In this document: positions 15,330 through 21,981 of the stretch, one piece after another
Position numbering within the stretch: the first letter of the stretch is position 1
Layout: every line of letters begins with the position of its first letter
DNA from: an uncultured Clostridia bacterium
GTDB taxonomy: Bacteria > Bacillota > Clostridia > Christensenellales > Borkfalkiaceae
Assembly (NCBI GenBank): GCA_947589585.1
Contig: CANQCA010000010.1
Location: 1-22,567, forward strand
Reading direction: 5' to 3'
Length of the DNA stretch: 22,567 nucleotides
Position numbers and translations under genes: made by a program
The notes under the pieces: generated by a model
What the model saw: the letters and a program-made list of their open reading frames with translations, nothing else
What the model was told of the DNA's origin: nothing
Database searches by the model: none

Positions 15330-15444
15330 TGACCTGAGCGGAAAGAGAGGTCTGACCGCAAAGGGGCGATAAAAGAGATATTTCCGGCGCACATCCGCGC
15401 CCGTTCTCCCTTTGCCCCGTTGCGGCATGAAGGGGGATTTTTTT
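15330..15444 (+). promoter_or_regulatory. Structured 5' leader, possible riboswitch or attenuator of unknown class
   Basis: Complementary blocks include GACC (15331-15334) with GGTC (15349-15352) and GCGG (15338-15341) with CCGC (15356-15359), interleaved like a pseudoknot. CAAAGGG (15359-15365) pairs with CCCTTTG (15408-15414), enclosing the hairpin GGCGC/GCGCC (15386-15401). CCCC (15415-15418) can pair with the Shine-Dalgarno GGGG (15432-15436), which is followed by seven T residues before the start codon. GGGGC (15363-15367) competes for GCCCC (15414-15418). I could not match it to TPP, SAM, THF, glycine, guanidine or fluoride classes from memory. Confidence 0.4.
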
Positions 15445-15696
15445 ATGGAAGAAAAACGTATCGCGGTGCTCTCCGTCATCGTGGAGAGGCGGGAACAAGC
15501 GGCAAACGAAGTCAATTCGCTCCTTTCCGAGTACGGCGATTGCATCGTCGGGCGGATGGGGATCCCGTACCGCGAGAAGGCCGTCTCCGTCATCTGCGTC
15601 GTGCTCGACGCGGAGCTTTCCCGCATCAACGCACTCACGGGAAAGCTTGGAAAAATCGAGGCCGTGACTGCAAAAACGCTATTCAGCAAATACTGA
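15445..15696 (+). CDS. TM1266-family putative iron-only hydrogenase system regulator
   Basis: The 83-residue protein begins MEEKRIAVLSVIVERREQAA and contains the family hallmark YGDCIVGRMGIPYREKAVSVICVVLD (about 28-53), followed by NALTGKLGKIEAVTAKTL. This matches TIGR03959/TM1266, a small ACT/NikR-C-like ferredoxin-fold domain found near hydE, hydF and hydG in anaerobes with [FeFe]-hydrogenase. Its biochemical role is unproven; a ligand-sensing regulator has been proposed. ATG 15445 is chosen because AAGGGGGA lies seven bases upstream (15430-15437); an upstream in-frame ATG has no ribosome binding site. No hydrogenase maturation gene is in the window. The next gene follows after 20 bases, so it is co-transcribed with an ABC importer. 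Confidence 0.9.
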   Translation: MEEKRIAVLSVIVERREQAANEVNSLLSEYGDCIVGRMGIPYREKAVSVICVVLDAELSRINALTGKLGKIEAVTAKTLFSKY

Positions 15697-15716
15697 TCGT
15701 AAGGAGAATCAATGCT

Positions 15717-16742
15717 ATGAAAAAATTACTTTCCACCCTCTTTGGGGGTACCATGTTCGCGGCAGCCATCTTCGGAATTGCCTCGTGCGGCATTCAGGAC
15801 GACGATCTCGAAGTCGTCGCACCCGACGGCGCGCCCGCGCTCGCCCTGCTTTCCGCCATCGCATCCGAAGAGAAGCTCGAAGATGAAACCTTCGATTTCG
15901 AAGTCGTCGACGCCAACACCATTCAGACGTACGTCACGGGTGCGGATCCCGAGGCGGACCTGTGCATCCTGCCCGTCAACCTTGCATCCAAATTGCTCGG
16001 CAAGGGTACGACCTATCAGATGCTCGGCACCGTCACGCACGGCAATCTCTTCTTCCTCACGACGGGAGATAGCCCTGCTTTGACGGCGGAAAATATCAAG
16101 ACCGCCCTCCCCGGGAAGAAGATCGGCGTCGTCCAGCTCCCCAACGTCCCCGGGCTCACCCTGAAGGCGGTGCTCAGGCAATACGAGCTCGACTTTATAG
16201 AGATCGAGAGCGCACAGGCTGCAGCTGACGGGACGAAGGTCAACCTCGTGCCCATCGACAAGCCCGAAAACGTCACTCCCGCGGGCGGCTGCGACTACTA
16301 TCTCTGCCCCGAACCCGCCGCGACGACCAAGATCAAGGGGACAGCTTCCGCACCCAAGCCCTTTATCCCGGCGGGGGATCTGCAAGCGCTCTACGGCGAA
16401 GGCGGGTACCCGCAGGCAGTCGCCGTTGCCAAAAAGAGCGTCATCGAAGAGAGGGGGGAAGATCTTACAAAGTTCATCTCCTATTTGCAAAACAGCGCGG
16501 CCTATCTCAGCACCGTCGCCCCCGCGACCGTATTGCAACTTCTGGACGACGTGCGCACGGACGGGCTGGCTCCCTCTTTCAACGCAAACAACCTGAATAC
16601 GCAGGTCATCGCGAATTGCTCCGTCTCCTATGTGCCGAGCAAGACCTGCAAGCAGGAAGTGACCGCCTTCCTCGAAAAGCTCATCGCCGTCAAACCTGAA
16701 TCGACGGCAAAGCCCGAGGATGCCTTCTTCTACATGGGCTGA
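15717..16742 (+). CDS. ABC transporter substrate-binding lipoprotein, SsuA/NMT1-like
   Basis: AAGGAG (15701-15706) precedes ATG 15717; the open frame upstream is not coding. The 341-residue protein has a lipoprotein leader ending IASC (Cys about 23). Then comes a periplasmic-binding fold of the NMT1/MqnA-SBP type: VVAPDGAPALALLSAI at the front, ADLCILPVNLASKLL (about 81-95), LFFLTTGDS, LPGKKIGVVQLPNVPGLTLKAVLRQYELD (about 135-163). It would capture a small solute outside the membrane and hand it to the permease. Relatives bind sulfonates, taurine, thiamine precursors or similar compounds; the ligand cannot be read from sequence. The stop TGA shares its last base with the ATG of the permease. 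Confidence 0.85.
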   Translation: MKKLLSTLFGGTMFAAAIFGIASCGIQDDDLEVVAPDGAPALALLSAIASEEKLEDETFDFEVVDANTIQTYVTGADPEADLCILPVNLASKLLGKGTTYQMLGTVTHGNLFFLTTGDSPALTAENIKTALPGKKIGVVQLPNVPGLTLKAVLRQYELDFIEIESAQAAADGTKVNLVPIDKPENVTPAGGCDYYLCPEPAATTKIKGTASAPKPFIPAGDLQALYGEGGYPQAVAVAKKSVIEERGEDLTKFISYLQNSAAYLSTVAPATVLQLLDDVRTDGLAPSFNANNLNTQVIANCSVSYVPSKTCKQEVTAFLEKLIAVKPESTAKPEDAFFYMG

Positions 16743-17497
16743 TGAAAAAACAAACGCTGAAAAATTTTTTGTTCTCGCTCGCGGCGATCTTGTTCTTATG
16801 GGCCGTATGGCTCATTGCCGCGCTCCTGATTCGGAACGACTATATTCTTCCTTCCTTTGTGGAGGCCTTTCGGGAAATGGGGCGGCTCCTTGGAGAAGCC
16901 GCCTTTTGGCGTGCCTTCTCGAACACCTTCCTGCGCACGCTCATCGCCTTTGCCGTTTCATTTCTATTAGGCGCGGGGCTTGCCGTCCTCGCAAGCGTGA
17001 AGAGGGGGGTGCGCGCCTTCTTTGCACCCATCATCTCCGTGCTCCGCACCGTCCCGACGATGGCGATCATCCTGCTCCTTCTCGTCTGGACGACCCCGCG
17101 CATCGCACCCGTCATCGTGACCTTCCTCGTCCTTATGCCCGCCTTCTATGCGGCGACGCTCGCGAGTATCGACGACGTGAAGGAACAATTCGGCTTGCTT
17201 CCCAAGGCGTTCAGGGTCTCGCTCTCCCGCACAATTTTCCGCATGTATCTGCCGCTTTCCGCCCCGAACGTCCTCGCCCAGAGCGGGTCCATCCTCTCGA
17301 TGGGGCTGAAGATCACCGTCTCGGGCGAAGTGCTCGCGAACACCTTCCAAAGCCTCGGCGGGCTCATGCAGGAGGCGAAAATGTTTGTCGAAATGCCCCG
17401 CCTCATGGCGCTCACGCTCCTGTGCATCGTGCTCGGTTTTGTTCTCGAAGGGCTGTGCTTTGCTCTATCCAAGCTTATCGTGAGGTGGCGCGCATGA
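16742..17497 (+). CDS. ABC transporter permease, SsuC/TauC-like
   Basis: The 251-residue integral membrane protein has about six hydrophobic segments. Its cytoplasmic coupling (EAA) loop is in the segment SIDDVKEQFGLLPKAFRVS followed by LSRTIFRMYLPLSAPNVL, matching the BPD_transp_1 family of nitrate/sulfonate/taurine importers. It also carries the usual IISVLRTVPTMAIILLLLVW helix. It forms the translocation pore for the solute bound by the preceding lipoprotein. The start overlaps the previous stop by one base and its stop overlaps the next start (ATGA, 17494-17497), so the three transporter genes are tightly coupled in translation. Confidence 0.92.
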   Translation: MKKQTLKNFLFSLAAILFLWAVWLIAALLIRNDYILPSFVEAFREMGRLLGEAAFWRAFSNTFLRTLIAFAVSFLLGAGLAVLASVKRGVRAFFAPIISVLRTVPTMAIILLLLVWTTPRIAPVIVTFLVLMPAFYAATLASIDDVKEQFGLLPKAFRVSLSRTIFRMYLPLSAPNVLAQSGSILSMGLKITVSGEVLANTFQSLGGLMQEAKMFVEMPRLMALTLLCIVLGFVLEGLCFALSKLIVRWRA

Positions 17498-18159
17498 AAC
17501 TTACGAATGTGACAAAAAAATACGGCGAGAAATTCGCCATCCAAAATATCAGTTCAGAGTTCGAAAAGGGGAAGATCGTCGCCATTCTCGGCGAGAGCGG
17601 CGCGGGCAAGACGACGCTTTTGAATATCCTCGCCTCGCTCATTCCCTTTGAAGGAAAAGTGGAGGACGTGGGGAGAGTATCCTGCCTCTTTCAGGAGCCG
17701 CAGCTGCTTCCCAACCTCACCTTGGAGGAGAATCTGAAGTTCGTGCTCCCGAAGGAAAAATGGGGGGAGATCGCGGACATGGTATGCCGTGTTGGCCTCA
17801 AAGGCCGCGAAAAGAGCCGCCCCAACGAGCTCTCGGGAGGAGAGAAACAGCGCGTCGCCATCGCCCGCGCCTTCCTCTTTCCGCATGATACGCTCCTCAT
17901 GGACGAGCCCTTTTCCGGTCTCGATCTCTCCTTAAAGAAGTCGCTCATCGAGCTTGTTTTGCGCCTGCATGCAGAGACGGGCAGCACCGTCGTCTTTGTC
18001 ACGCACGACGTCCACGAGGCGGCGCTTCTATCCGAGCGCGCCATCGTTCTGAAGGCGGGGAAGGTGGTCGGCGACTTTCCCGTTCCCGAACCCTATCCCC
18101 GCAGCTTTTTCTCCCATTCCTTCGTCGAATCCCTCCTTACCCACACCCTGATGGATTAG
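17494..18159 (+). CDS. ABC transporter ATPase, SsuB/TauB-like
   Basis: The 221-residue ATPase powers the importer encoded just upstream. Motifs: Walker A GESGAGKTTLLN (about 33-44), Q-loop LFQEPQLLPNLTLEENL, signature LSGGEKQRVAIARA (about 112-125), Walker B LLMDEPFSGLD (about 132-142) and the H-loop FVTHDVHEA. The protein is slightly shorter than typical family members at the C-terminus. Its last six codons and stop (THTLMD, 18139-18159) are identical to part of a dispersed repeat at 19476-19496, so the present 3' end seems to have been formed by that repeat. The start is fixed by the ATGA overlap with the permease. Confidence 0.95.
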   Translation: MKLTNVTKKYGEKFAIQNISSEFEKGKIVAILGESGAGKTTLLNILASLIPFEGKVEDVGRVSCLFQEPQLLPNLTLEENLKFVLPKEKWGEIADMVCRVGLKGREKSRPNELSGGEKQRVAIARAFLFPHDTLLMDEPFSGLDLSLKKSLIELVLRLHAETGSTVVFVTHDVHEAALLSERAIVLKAGKVVGDFPVPEPYPRSFFSHSFVESLLTHTLMD

Positions 18160-18266
18160 CGAAAAAGCCTTCCGCCTCTCGGGGGGAAGGTGTCGCCTTT
18201 GGCGACGGATGAGGGGCAGAGCTGCCCCCTTTGAATGGGCGGCTCCGCCGTAGGCGGTGGTGGGGG
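18134..18266. repeat. Dispersed repeat overlapping the 3' end of the ABC ATPase
   Basis: Bases 18139-18217 match 19476-19552: ACCCACACCCTGATGGATTA, CGAAAAAGCCTTCC, CTCGGGGGGAAGGTGTCGCC and CGACGGATGAGGGGC. It continues with GCGGCTCCGCCGTAGGCGGTGGTGGGGG to 18266. With 18267-18462 it fills the gap between the convergent ATPase and NUDIX genes. Confidence 0.8.
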
Positions 18267-18294
18267 TTGATTATGGAACGCATCATTCCGTCCC

Positions 18295-18430
18295 GTCTCC
18301 CGCGTCATTCTGAGGCGTAGCCGAAGAATCCCCTTATACGGAGTCCGTTGCCCCTCCGTGGGGAAGTTTTTGCATGCCCTCTCCGTGGGGGAGTTTTCGC
18401 ATGCCCCCTCCGTGGGAGGGGGGTAGGGGG
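18295..18430. repeat. CGTCATTCTGAGG repeat plus short tandem repeats
   Basis: 18299-18348 (CGCGTCATTCTGAGGCGTAG, then AAGAATCCCCTTATACGGAGTCCG) is a variant of the unit at 1476-1527. It is followed by about 2.5 tandem copies of a 26-27-base unit, CCCTCTCCGTGGGGGAGTTT plus TCGCATG, at 18351, 18377 and 18404, the last truncated into a G-rich run. No gene is visible here. Confidence 0.7.
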
Positions 18431-18462
18431 GTGGGGCGTTCCCATCGTTCCGTGAAGCGTTG

Positions 18463-18960
18463 TTAATCTTTACAAAGCGCAGGTATGAACTGCAGAATGC
18501 GCGCCGTGGCGAGAAGTCCGCGTCTTCTGTATGCGAGCAGTTCCTCGGCGTCCACCCAACGGAAATCGACTGTCTCGCCCTCTTGAAGGACGATGCGATC
18601 CTTGTCTTTATCGTATTCCGCCAAAAACTCCACATACAGGCGATTTTCGCATTTTGAACGCCCGATCTCGGACATGGTATGGGGCAAAATGCCCGTCTCT
18701 TCCAAAAGTTCGCGTCTTGCACACGCATCGGGCGACTCCCCGAGTAGCGCACTGCCGCCCGCCGAGGCTTCCCACATGCCGCCGCGCGGCTTGTCGGGAT
18801 GACGCTTCATGAGCAGAAAACTGCCGTCCGCATGGCGCACGATCACGTCGCAAACGAGATGATATATTCCCGCGGGGATACTCTCGCCGCGCCGCAAGCT
18901 CACGCCTTCCAAACGATTGAAACTTTCATCATACGCATCCCAAAGTTCTGCTTCCTTCAT
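18463..18960 (-). CDS. NUDIX hydrolase
   Basis: The 165-residue protein carries a perfect Nudix box, GSALLGE-x7-RELLEETGI (about 77-99), preceded by FLLMKRHPDKPRGGMWEASAG. It should hydrolyse a nucleoside diphosphate linked to another moiety in the cytoplasm; the front part (LWDAYDESFNRLEGVSLRRGESIPAGIYHLV) is like that of NUDIX proteins of the YfcD/Idi type, and the substrate is not known. ATG 18960 is chosen because it overlaps the stop of the upstream membrane-protein gene as ATGA and because longer starts give a Cys/Arg-rich non-family extension. It is the last gene of a two-gene minus-strand unit and converges on the ABC operon. Confidence 0.9.
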   Translation of the reverse strand: MKEAELWDAYDESFNRLEGVSLRRGESIPAGIYHLVCDVIVRHADGSFLLMKRHPDKPRGGMWEASAGGSALLGESPDACARRELLEETGILPHTMSEIGRSKCENRLYVEFLAEYDKDKDRIVLQEGETVDFRWVDAEELLAYRRRGLLATARILQFIPALCKD

Positions 18961-19349
18961 AAACTCTCTTCTCCCTTTTCTCCTCGTGCATAAATCACAG
19001 CCGCCATGACGGAAGTGGCAATGATGAGGGCAGCAAATCCGCCGACGAGCATGAGAACAAACGCGATAGGGTACGTATCTATCAAAAAGGTCTTTGTCAC
19101 GAAATAATAAATCAAATCGGCTGCAAGTCCCAAAGCATAGTAGAGATAGGTCGCGAGGGCTGCCCAAACCGTTCTTTTCAGGATCAAGCCCTTCTTCCAG
19201 AAAACGGGAGGGTAGAGGAATGCGCCGAGAAAAAAGATCTTTGACTTGGAAAGATGATAGAATCTTTTCCTCACCTCGTCATTTTCGATATAGACGACGG
19301 TATTTCCGGGAAGCAGAAAGTTCACAAACAGCGTCGTGAGAAGCGACAT
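18957..19349 (-). CDS. Small membrane protein, possibly with a frameshifted N-terminus
   Basis: From ATG 19349 the product has 130 residues with about three membrane segments: MSLLTTLFVNFLLPG, a helix in the AALATYLYYALGLAADLIYYF segment (about 67-87), and AFVLMLVGGFAALIIATSVMAAVIYA (about 98-123), then a charged tail. I do not recognise the family. A GTG at 19361 is an alternative start without ribosome binding site. A better start signal exists 47 bases upstream: GGAGGG (19406-19401) before ATG 19396, but that frame hits a stop and would join this one only if the run of eight T (19371-19364 on the minus strand) had nine. The joined N-terminus would be a plausible hydrophobic helix. The stop overlaps the NUDIX start. 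Confidence 0.6.
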   Translation of the reverse strand: MSLLTTLFVNFLLPGNTVVYIENDEVRKRFYHLSKSKIFFLGAFLYPPVFWKKGLILKRTVWAALATYLYYALGLAADLIYYFVTKTFLIDTYPIAFVLMLVGGFAALIIATSVMAAVIYARGEKGEESL

Positions 19350-19425
19350 AAAAATTCCCACGCAAAAAAAATGAGGATATCATATAAAATTTGCATCTTT
19401 CCCTCCGTGATTTTTGATTTTTCAT

Positions 19426-19455
19426 ATTATATCATATCCTTACAGCAAAAATCAA
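19426..19455 (-). promoter_or_regulatory. Promoter for the membrane-protein/NUDIX operon
   Basis: On the minus strand TTGATT (19455-19450) and a perfect TATAAT (19431-19426) are 18 bases apart. The transcript would start near 19419, a few bases ahead of GGAGGG and ATG 19396. Confidence 0.65.
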
Positions 19456-19475
19456 ACGAAAGCAAATCTCTTTTC

Positions 19476-19552
19476 ACCCACACCCTGATGGATTAGCGAG
19501 AAAGCCTTCCCCCCTCGGGGGGAAGGTGTCGCCTTTGCGACGGATGAGGGGC
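19476..19552. repeat. Second copy of the repeat found at the 3' end of the ABC ATPase gene
   Basis: It starts with 21 bases identical to the last codons and stop of the ATPase gene, followed by the same GGGGGGAAGGTGTCGCC and CGACGGATGAGGGGC blocks. The promoter at 19426-19455 lies directly beside it. Confidence 0.8.
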
Positions 19553-19570
19553 CTGTGTCAAGCGTCATTT

Positions 19571-19600
19571 CGTCACCCTTCGACTGCGCTCAGGGTGACG
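19571..19600. repeat. Hairpin repeat at the end of the minus-strand membrane operon
   Basis: CGTCACCCT (19571-19579) and AGGGTGACG (19592-19600) form a perfect 9-base stem around TTCGACTGCGCTC-type loop sequence, a common dispersed element. It lies 95 bases beyond the stop at 19695. No T run follows, so a terminator role is uncertain. I see nothing else in 19601-19694. Confidence 0.6.
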
Positions 19601-19694
19601 TAAGCACGAATCGGTTAGCAATGACTTGCCGTCGTGCGTTTGTAGCGATCTCCTCATGCCTTCGCCATTCGAGATGAGGGCGCATTTATCCTTT

Positions 19695-20651
19695 CTATCC
19701 GATCATTTCAAAACCGTTTTTTTGCATAAGCCGCTTTAATCGGTCGGGCAAATCGATTGAGCGTAAAAACAAAATTCCCCGTCCGATAAGCCAAACGAAA
19801 ATCAGGATCTCGGAGAGGATACAACACAAGATCTTGCATAAAATGTGCATCCTCTTCCAAAGCGAATCTCCCCGCACGATATCACCTTCTACAGTGAAAT
19901 CTTCAATGGTCGTAGCGTAGATATAATCGCCGTAAACAACGCTTCGGCAAAGCAAGATCCGGGCAGTCCTGCCTTGCATATCGATCAAATGGTTCCTATC
20001 CGCTTGTTTCAGGACAAATGTATTATGTTCACGGTCGATGATACTCGTCTTGGGTGCAATAAGAATATACACGGCGCATAGGGCGATAAAGAGCCCCACG
20101 CCGATTCCCGTGTAGGCGTTCCAAATGCTCACAACGTCCTTATCCGACTGCATATTCAAAATCGACATCTGCGTCGTCAGAATTGCGATCAAGGCTACGC
20201 AAAAATTTATGATTTTTATATTGCGGTAGTAGTGTCCCTTATTTTTTGTGCGAAGAAGTCCCGCGATCGCAAAACCGAGTTCGCAAAATGAGATAAACGC
20301 AAGGATCAGAACATAGAGCAAGCCGTTATTCTTTATCTTGCGTTCGATGAAGAACATTCTGCTCATGAAGCCGATATAAAACACGCTCGATAAAAAGAGG
20401 AAAATGCCGGTGAGAAGATTGCGTTTTTCGAAGGGCAGCCCGTCCGTTTTTACGCCCAATACACATTCGGATTTTGCAAGCAATATCCCGAATGTATAGA
20501 CGGCGATACTGATGAGATTATAATCCATAAAAAGTCCGATAATGAGTTTGCCGCAAGCGAGAACAGCCGAAAAGCATAAGCCGATAATAGTTTTCCATAT
20601 CGTCTTTTGCTCATAGGATGCTCCTCTGTATTTGCGTATCAGGTTCCCCAT
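19695..20651 (-). CDS. Polytopic membrane protein of unknown function
   Basis: ATG 20651 follows AAGGAAG about nine bases upstream. The 318-residue protein has about seven hydrophobic segments: roughly 20-42, 46-66, 78-100, 108-133, 143-165 and 183-202. A soluble stretch of about 70 residues follows (TSIIDREHNTFVLKQADR, later DYIYATTIEDFTVEGD), then a final helix near 275-300. The first two helices (CGKLIIGLFMDYNLISIAVYT) vaguely recall cation-efflux proteins, but the metal-binding HxxxD residues are absent. It is second in an operon, 33 bases after the stop of the 178-aa membrane protein. Base composition is clearly more AT-rich than the flanking housekeeping genes. Function unknown. Confidence 0.75.
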   Translation of the reverse strand: MGNLIRKYRGASYEQKTIWKTIIGLCFSAVLACGKLIIGLFMDYNLISIAVYTFGILLAKSECVLGVKTDGLPFEKRNLLTGIFLFLSSVFYIGFMSRMFFIERKIKNNGLLYVLILAFISFCELGFAIAGLLRTKNKGHYYRNIKIINFCVALIAILTTQMSILNMQSDKDVVSIWNAYTGIGVGLFIALCAVYILIAPKTSIIDREHNTFVLKQADRNHLIDMQGRTARILLCRSVVYGDYIYATTIEDFTVEGDIVRGDSLWKRMHILCKILCCILSEILIFVWLIGRGILFLRSIDLPDRLKRLMQKNGFEMIG

Positions 20652-20684
20652 TATCGGACTTCCTTTTTGGATTATTAAGTGCGC

Positions 20685-21221
20685 TCAGATGATCTCTGCG
20701 CTCAATAAGTCGTTTCCTTTTTCGAGAATGTCGGCAAGTTTTTCCTCGGTTTCATCGATGACGGGAAGAATTTCCTTTGTCTTTTTTGCAACGATTTTCG
20801 AATAGATGAAGTAGTTCAAGCCGCACAGTGCAAGGCCGACTATGCCGAGCACGATCCCTCCTATAAGGGCGGGAATGCTGCCTTCTTTCAGCATCGTAAG
20901 ACACATGCCCCCGCCGAAGATGAGCGCCGCGACAATGCCAAAGATATAAGCAAAAATACTTGCCCCGCGTGTCATGGAAAGTTGCAGACGATTCAAGGTA
21001 TCGACCGTCTCTTCCGCTTGCCGTTCCAGCCTGCTCAGTTCCTGTTTGTGCTTTTGTTTTCTGTCACGTTTGAGCGAGAGCGCAACGCTGCCCGTCACCA
21101 AGGCGGAAGTTCCCGTTATCTCCCAGCCGAACGCTTCATACATATCCATTGCCCGCGTCCGGTCTTTCGCCTTGACCGATACCGTCTTGTACTCATAGGT
21201 CACAAAATCTTTTTCCTGCAT
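20685..21221 (-). CDS. Two-helix membrane protein with coiled coil and YEYKTV domain
   Basis: ATG 21221 has a strong ribosome binding site (AAGGAG, 21236-21231). The 178-residue protein starts with a small domain, FVTYEYKTVSVKAKDRTRAM then DMYEAFGWEITG (about 6-38), reminiscent of DUF4177-like folds. A basic coiled coil follows (about 50-80, RDRKQKHKQELSRLERQAEE), then two membrane helices (about 86-110 and 115-140, AYIFGIVAALIFGGGMCLTM and IPALIGGIVLGIVGLALCGLNYFIY), then an acidic C-terminal helix. Both ends should be cytoplasmic. It is first in an operon with the 318-aa protein and is divergent from the TetR gene, with overlapping promoters. Control by that regulator is likely. Function unknown. 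Confidence 0.78.
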   Translation of the reverse strand: MQEKDFVTYEYKTVSVKAKDRTRAMDMYEAFGWEITGTSALVTGSVALSLKRDRKQKHKQELSRLERQAEETVDTLNRLQLSMTRGASIFAYIFGIVAALIFGGGMCLTMLKEGSIPALIGGIVLGIVGLALCGLNYFIYSKIVAKKTKEILPVIDETEEKLADILEKGNDLLSAEII

Positions 21222-21279
21222 CTGAAAAACTCCTTAAATTTGATTATCTTGCGGTCCCGTCCGCCGACGCGCGTTTCGG

Positions 21280-21332
21280 TTGACTTTTCCGTGAGACAAG
21301 TGTATCATATAAGAAAGCGGACGAAAAATCAA
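21280..21332. promoter_or_regulatory. Overlapping face-to-face promoters for tetR and the membrane operon
   Basis: Plus strand: TTGACT (21280-21285), 17 bases, TATCAT (21303-21308). Minus strand: TTGATT (21332-21327), 17 bases, TATGAT (21309-21304). The -10 boxes cover the same base pairs, so only one polymerase could open the site at a time. The palindromic TATCATATA centre could also be a TetR operator core. Confidence 0.6.
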
Positions 21333-21406
21333 GCGCCCAAAACGGCAATAAGACAGAGCGCGCGAAAGTGTCCGCCGAAATAAGACAGTTGCGAGGTTTT
21401 TGTATC

Positions 21407-21931
21407 GTGGAATATGCGCCCGAGGAATACACACGGCACTACATCGTGGAAGCGCTCTTCAAACTCATGAGCGAATATGAATACAGTAAGATCAGCGTCA
21501 CGGACATTGCCGAAAAGGCGGGCGTGGGCAGGGCCACCTTCTACCGCTACTTCAAAAATAAGGAAGAAGTGATAGAATTTTACTTCATGCACAATACAAA
21601 GCAGTTTATCTTCGAACAGCATTACTATCCGAGGTGCAAAGCCGACTATGTAAAGGTCGCACATAGCGTATTCGAAAAGTTTCAAAAGAATAAGGAGTGC
21701 TTCTATCTCCTTCGTCGGGCGCATCTGGAGTATCTCTATCTGAATTTTCTCAATAAGAAAATGGTCGAGACATTTCAAAGAGACTATCCTGAAAATGATC
21801 TCTATCAGCCCTATGTATTTGCAGGAATGATTTTCAATGTCTCCATGGCGTGGCTGGATGGGGGATGCAAGGAGCCCGCCTCGCGGATCGCCGAAATGTT
21901 TGTGGACTGCATCAATATCTTTGGTGAATAA
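21407..21931 (+). CDS. TetR-family transcriptional regulator
   Basis: The N-terminal helix-turn-helix is clear: YIVEALFKLMSEYEYSKISV then TDIAEKAGVGRATFYRYFKNKEEV (about 10-53), with the usual RATFYRYF recognition helix. The remaining 120 residues form the ligand/dimer domain and look like clostridial TetR proteins rather than TetR itself; the ligand is unknown. GTG 21407 is chosen because GCGAGG lies about ten bases upstream and it gives a normal-length arm before helix 1; a GTG at 21368 in the same frame is possible but lacks a ribosome binding site. The gene is divergent from the membrane-protein operon and the two promoters overlap, so it probably represses both. It is more AT-rich than the flanking core genes. 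Confidence 0.9.
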   Translation: MEYAPEEYTRHYIVEALFKLMSEYEYSKISVTDIAEKAGVGRATFYRYFKNKEEVIEFYFMHNTKQFIFEQHYYPRCKADYVKVAHSVFEKFQKNKECFYLLRRAHLEYLYLNFLNKKMVETFQRDYPENDLYQPYVFAGMIFNVSMAWLDGGCKEPASRIAEMFVDCINIFGE

Positions 21932-21940
21932 AATCGCACA

Positions 21941-21972
21941 AAAAAACAACCCGCAAGGTAGCGGGCTGTTTT
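21941..21972. terminator. Bidirectional terminator between tetR and the GNAT-like gene
   Basis: The stem AAAACAACCCGC (21943-21954) and GCGGGCTGTTTT (21961-21972) has one mismatch and loop AAGGTA, with A residues on the left and T residues on the right. It sits between convergent genes and can serve both. Confidence 0.85.
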
Positions 21973-21981
21973 GCTTCAAAC

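Noticed and set aside
15330..15444. Leader as a guanidine-I, TPP or THF riboswitch
   Set aside because: The conserved core motifs of these classes, as I remember them, are not present.
19254..19496. An 80-codon plus-strand frame ending THTLMD
   Set aside because: It is antisense to the membrane-protein gene and its end is just the repeat copied from the ABC ATPase 3' end.
21348..21388. Direct repeats ATAAGACAG at 21348-21356 and 21380-21388 as TetR operator
   Set aside because: TetR dimers usually bind palindromes; two short direct repeats 32 bases apart can easily arise by chance.
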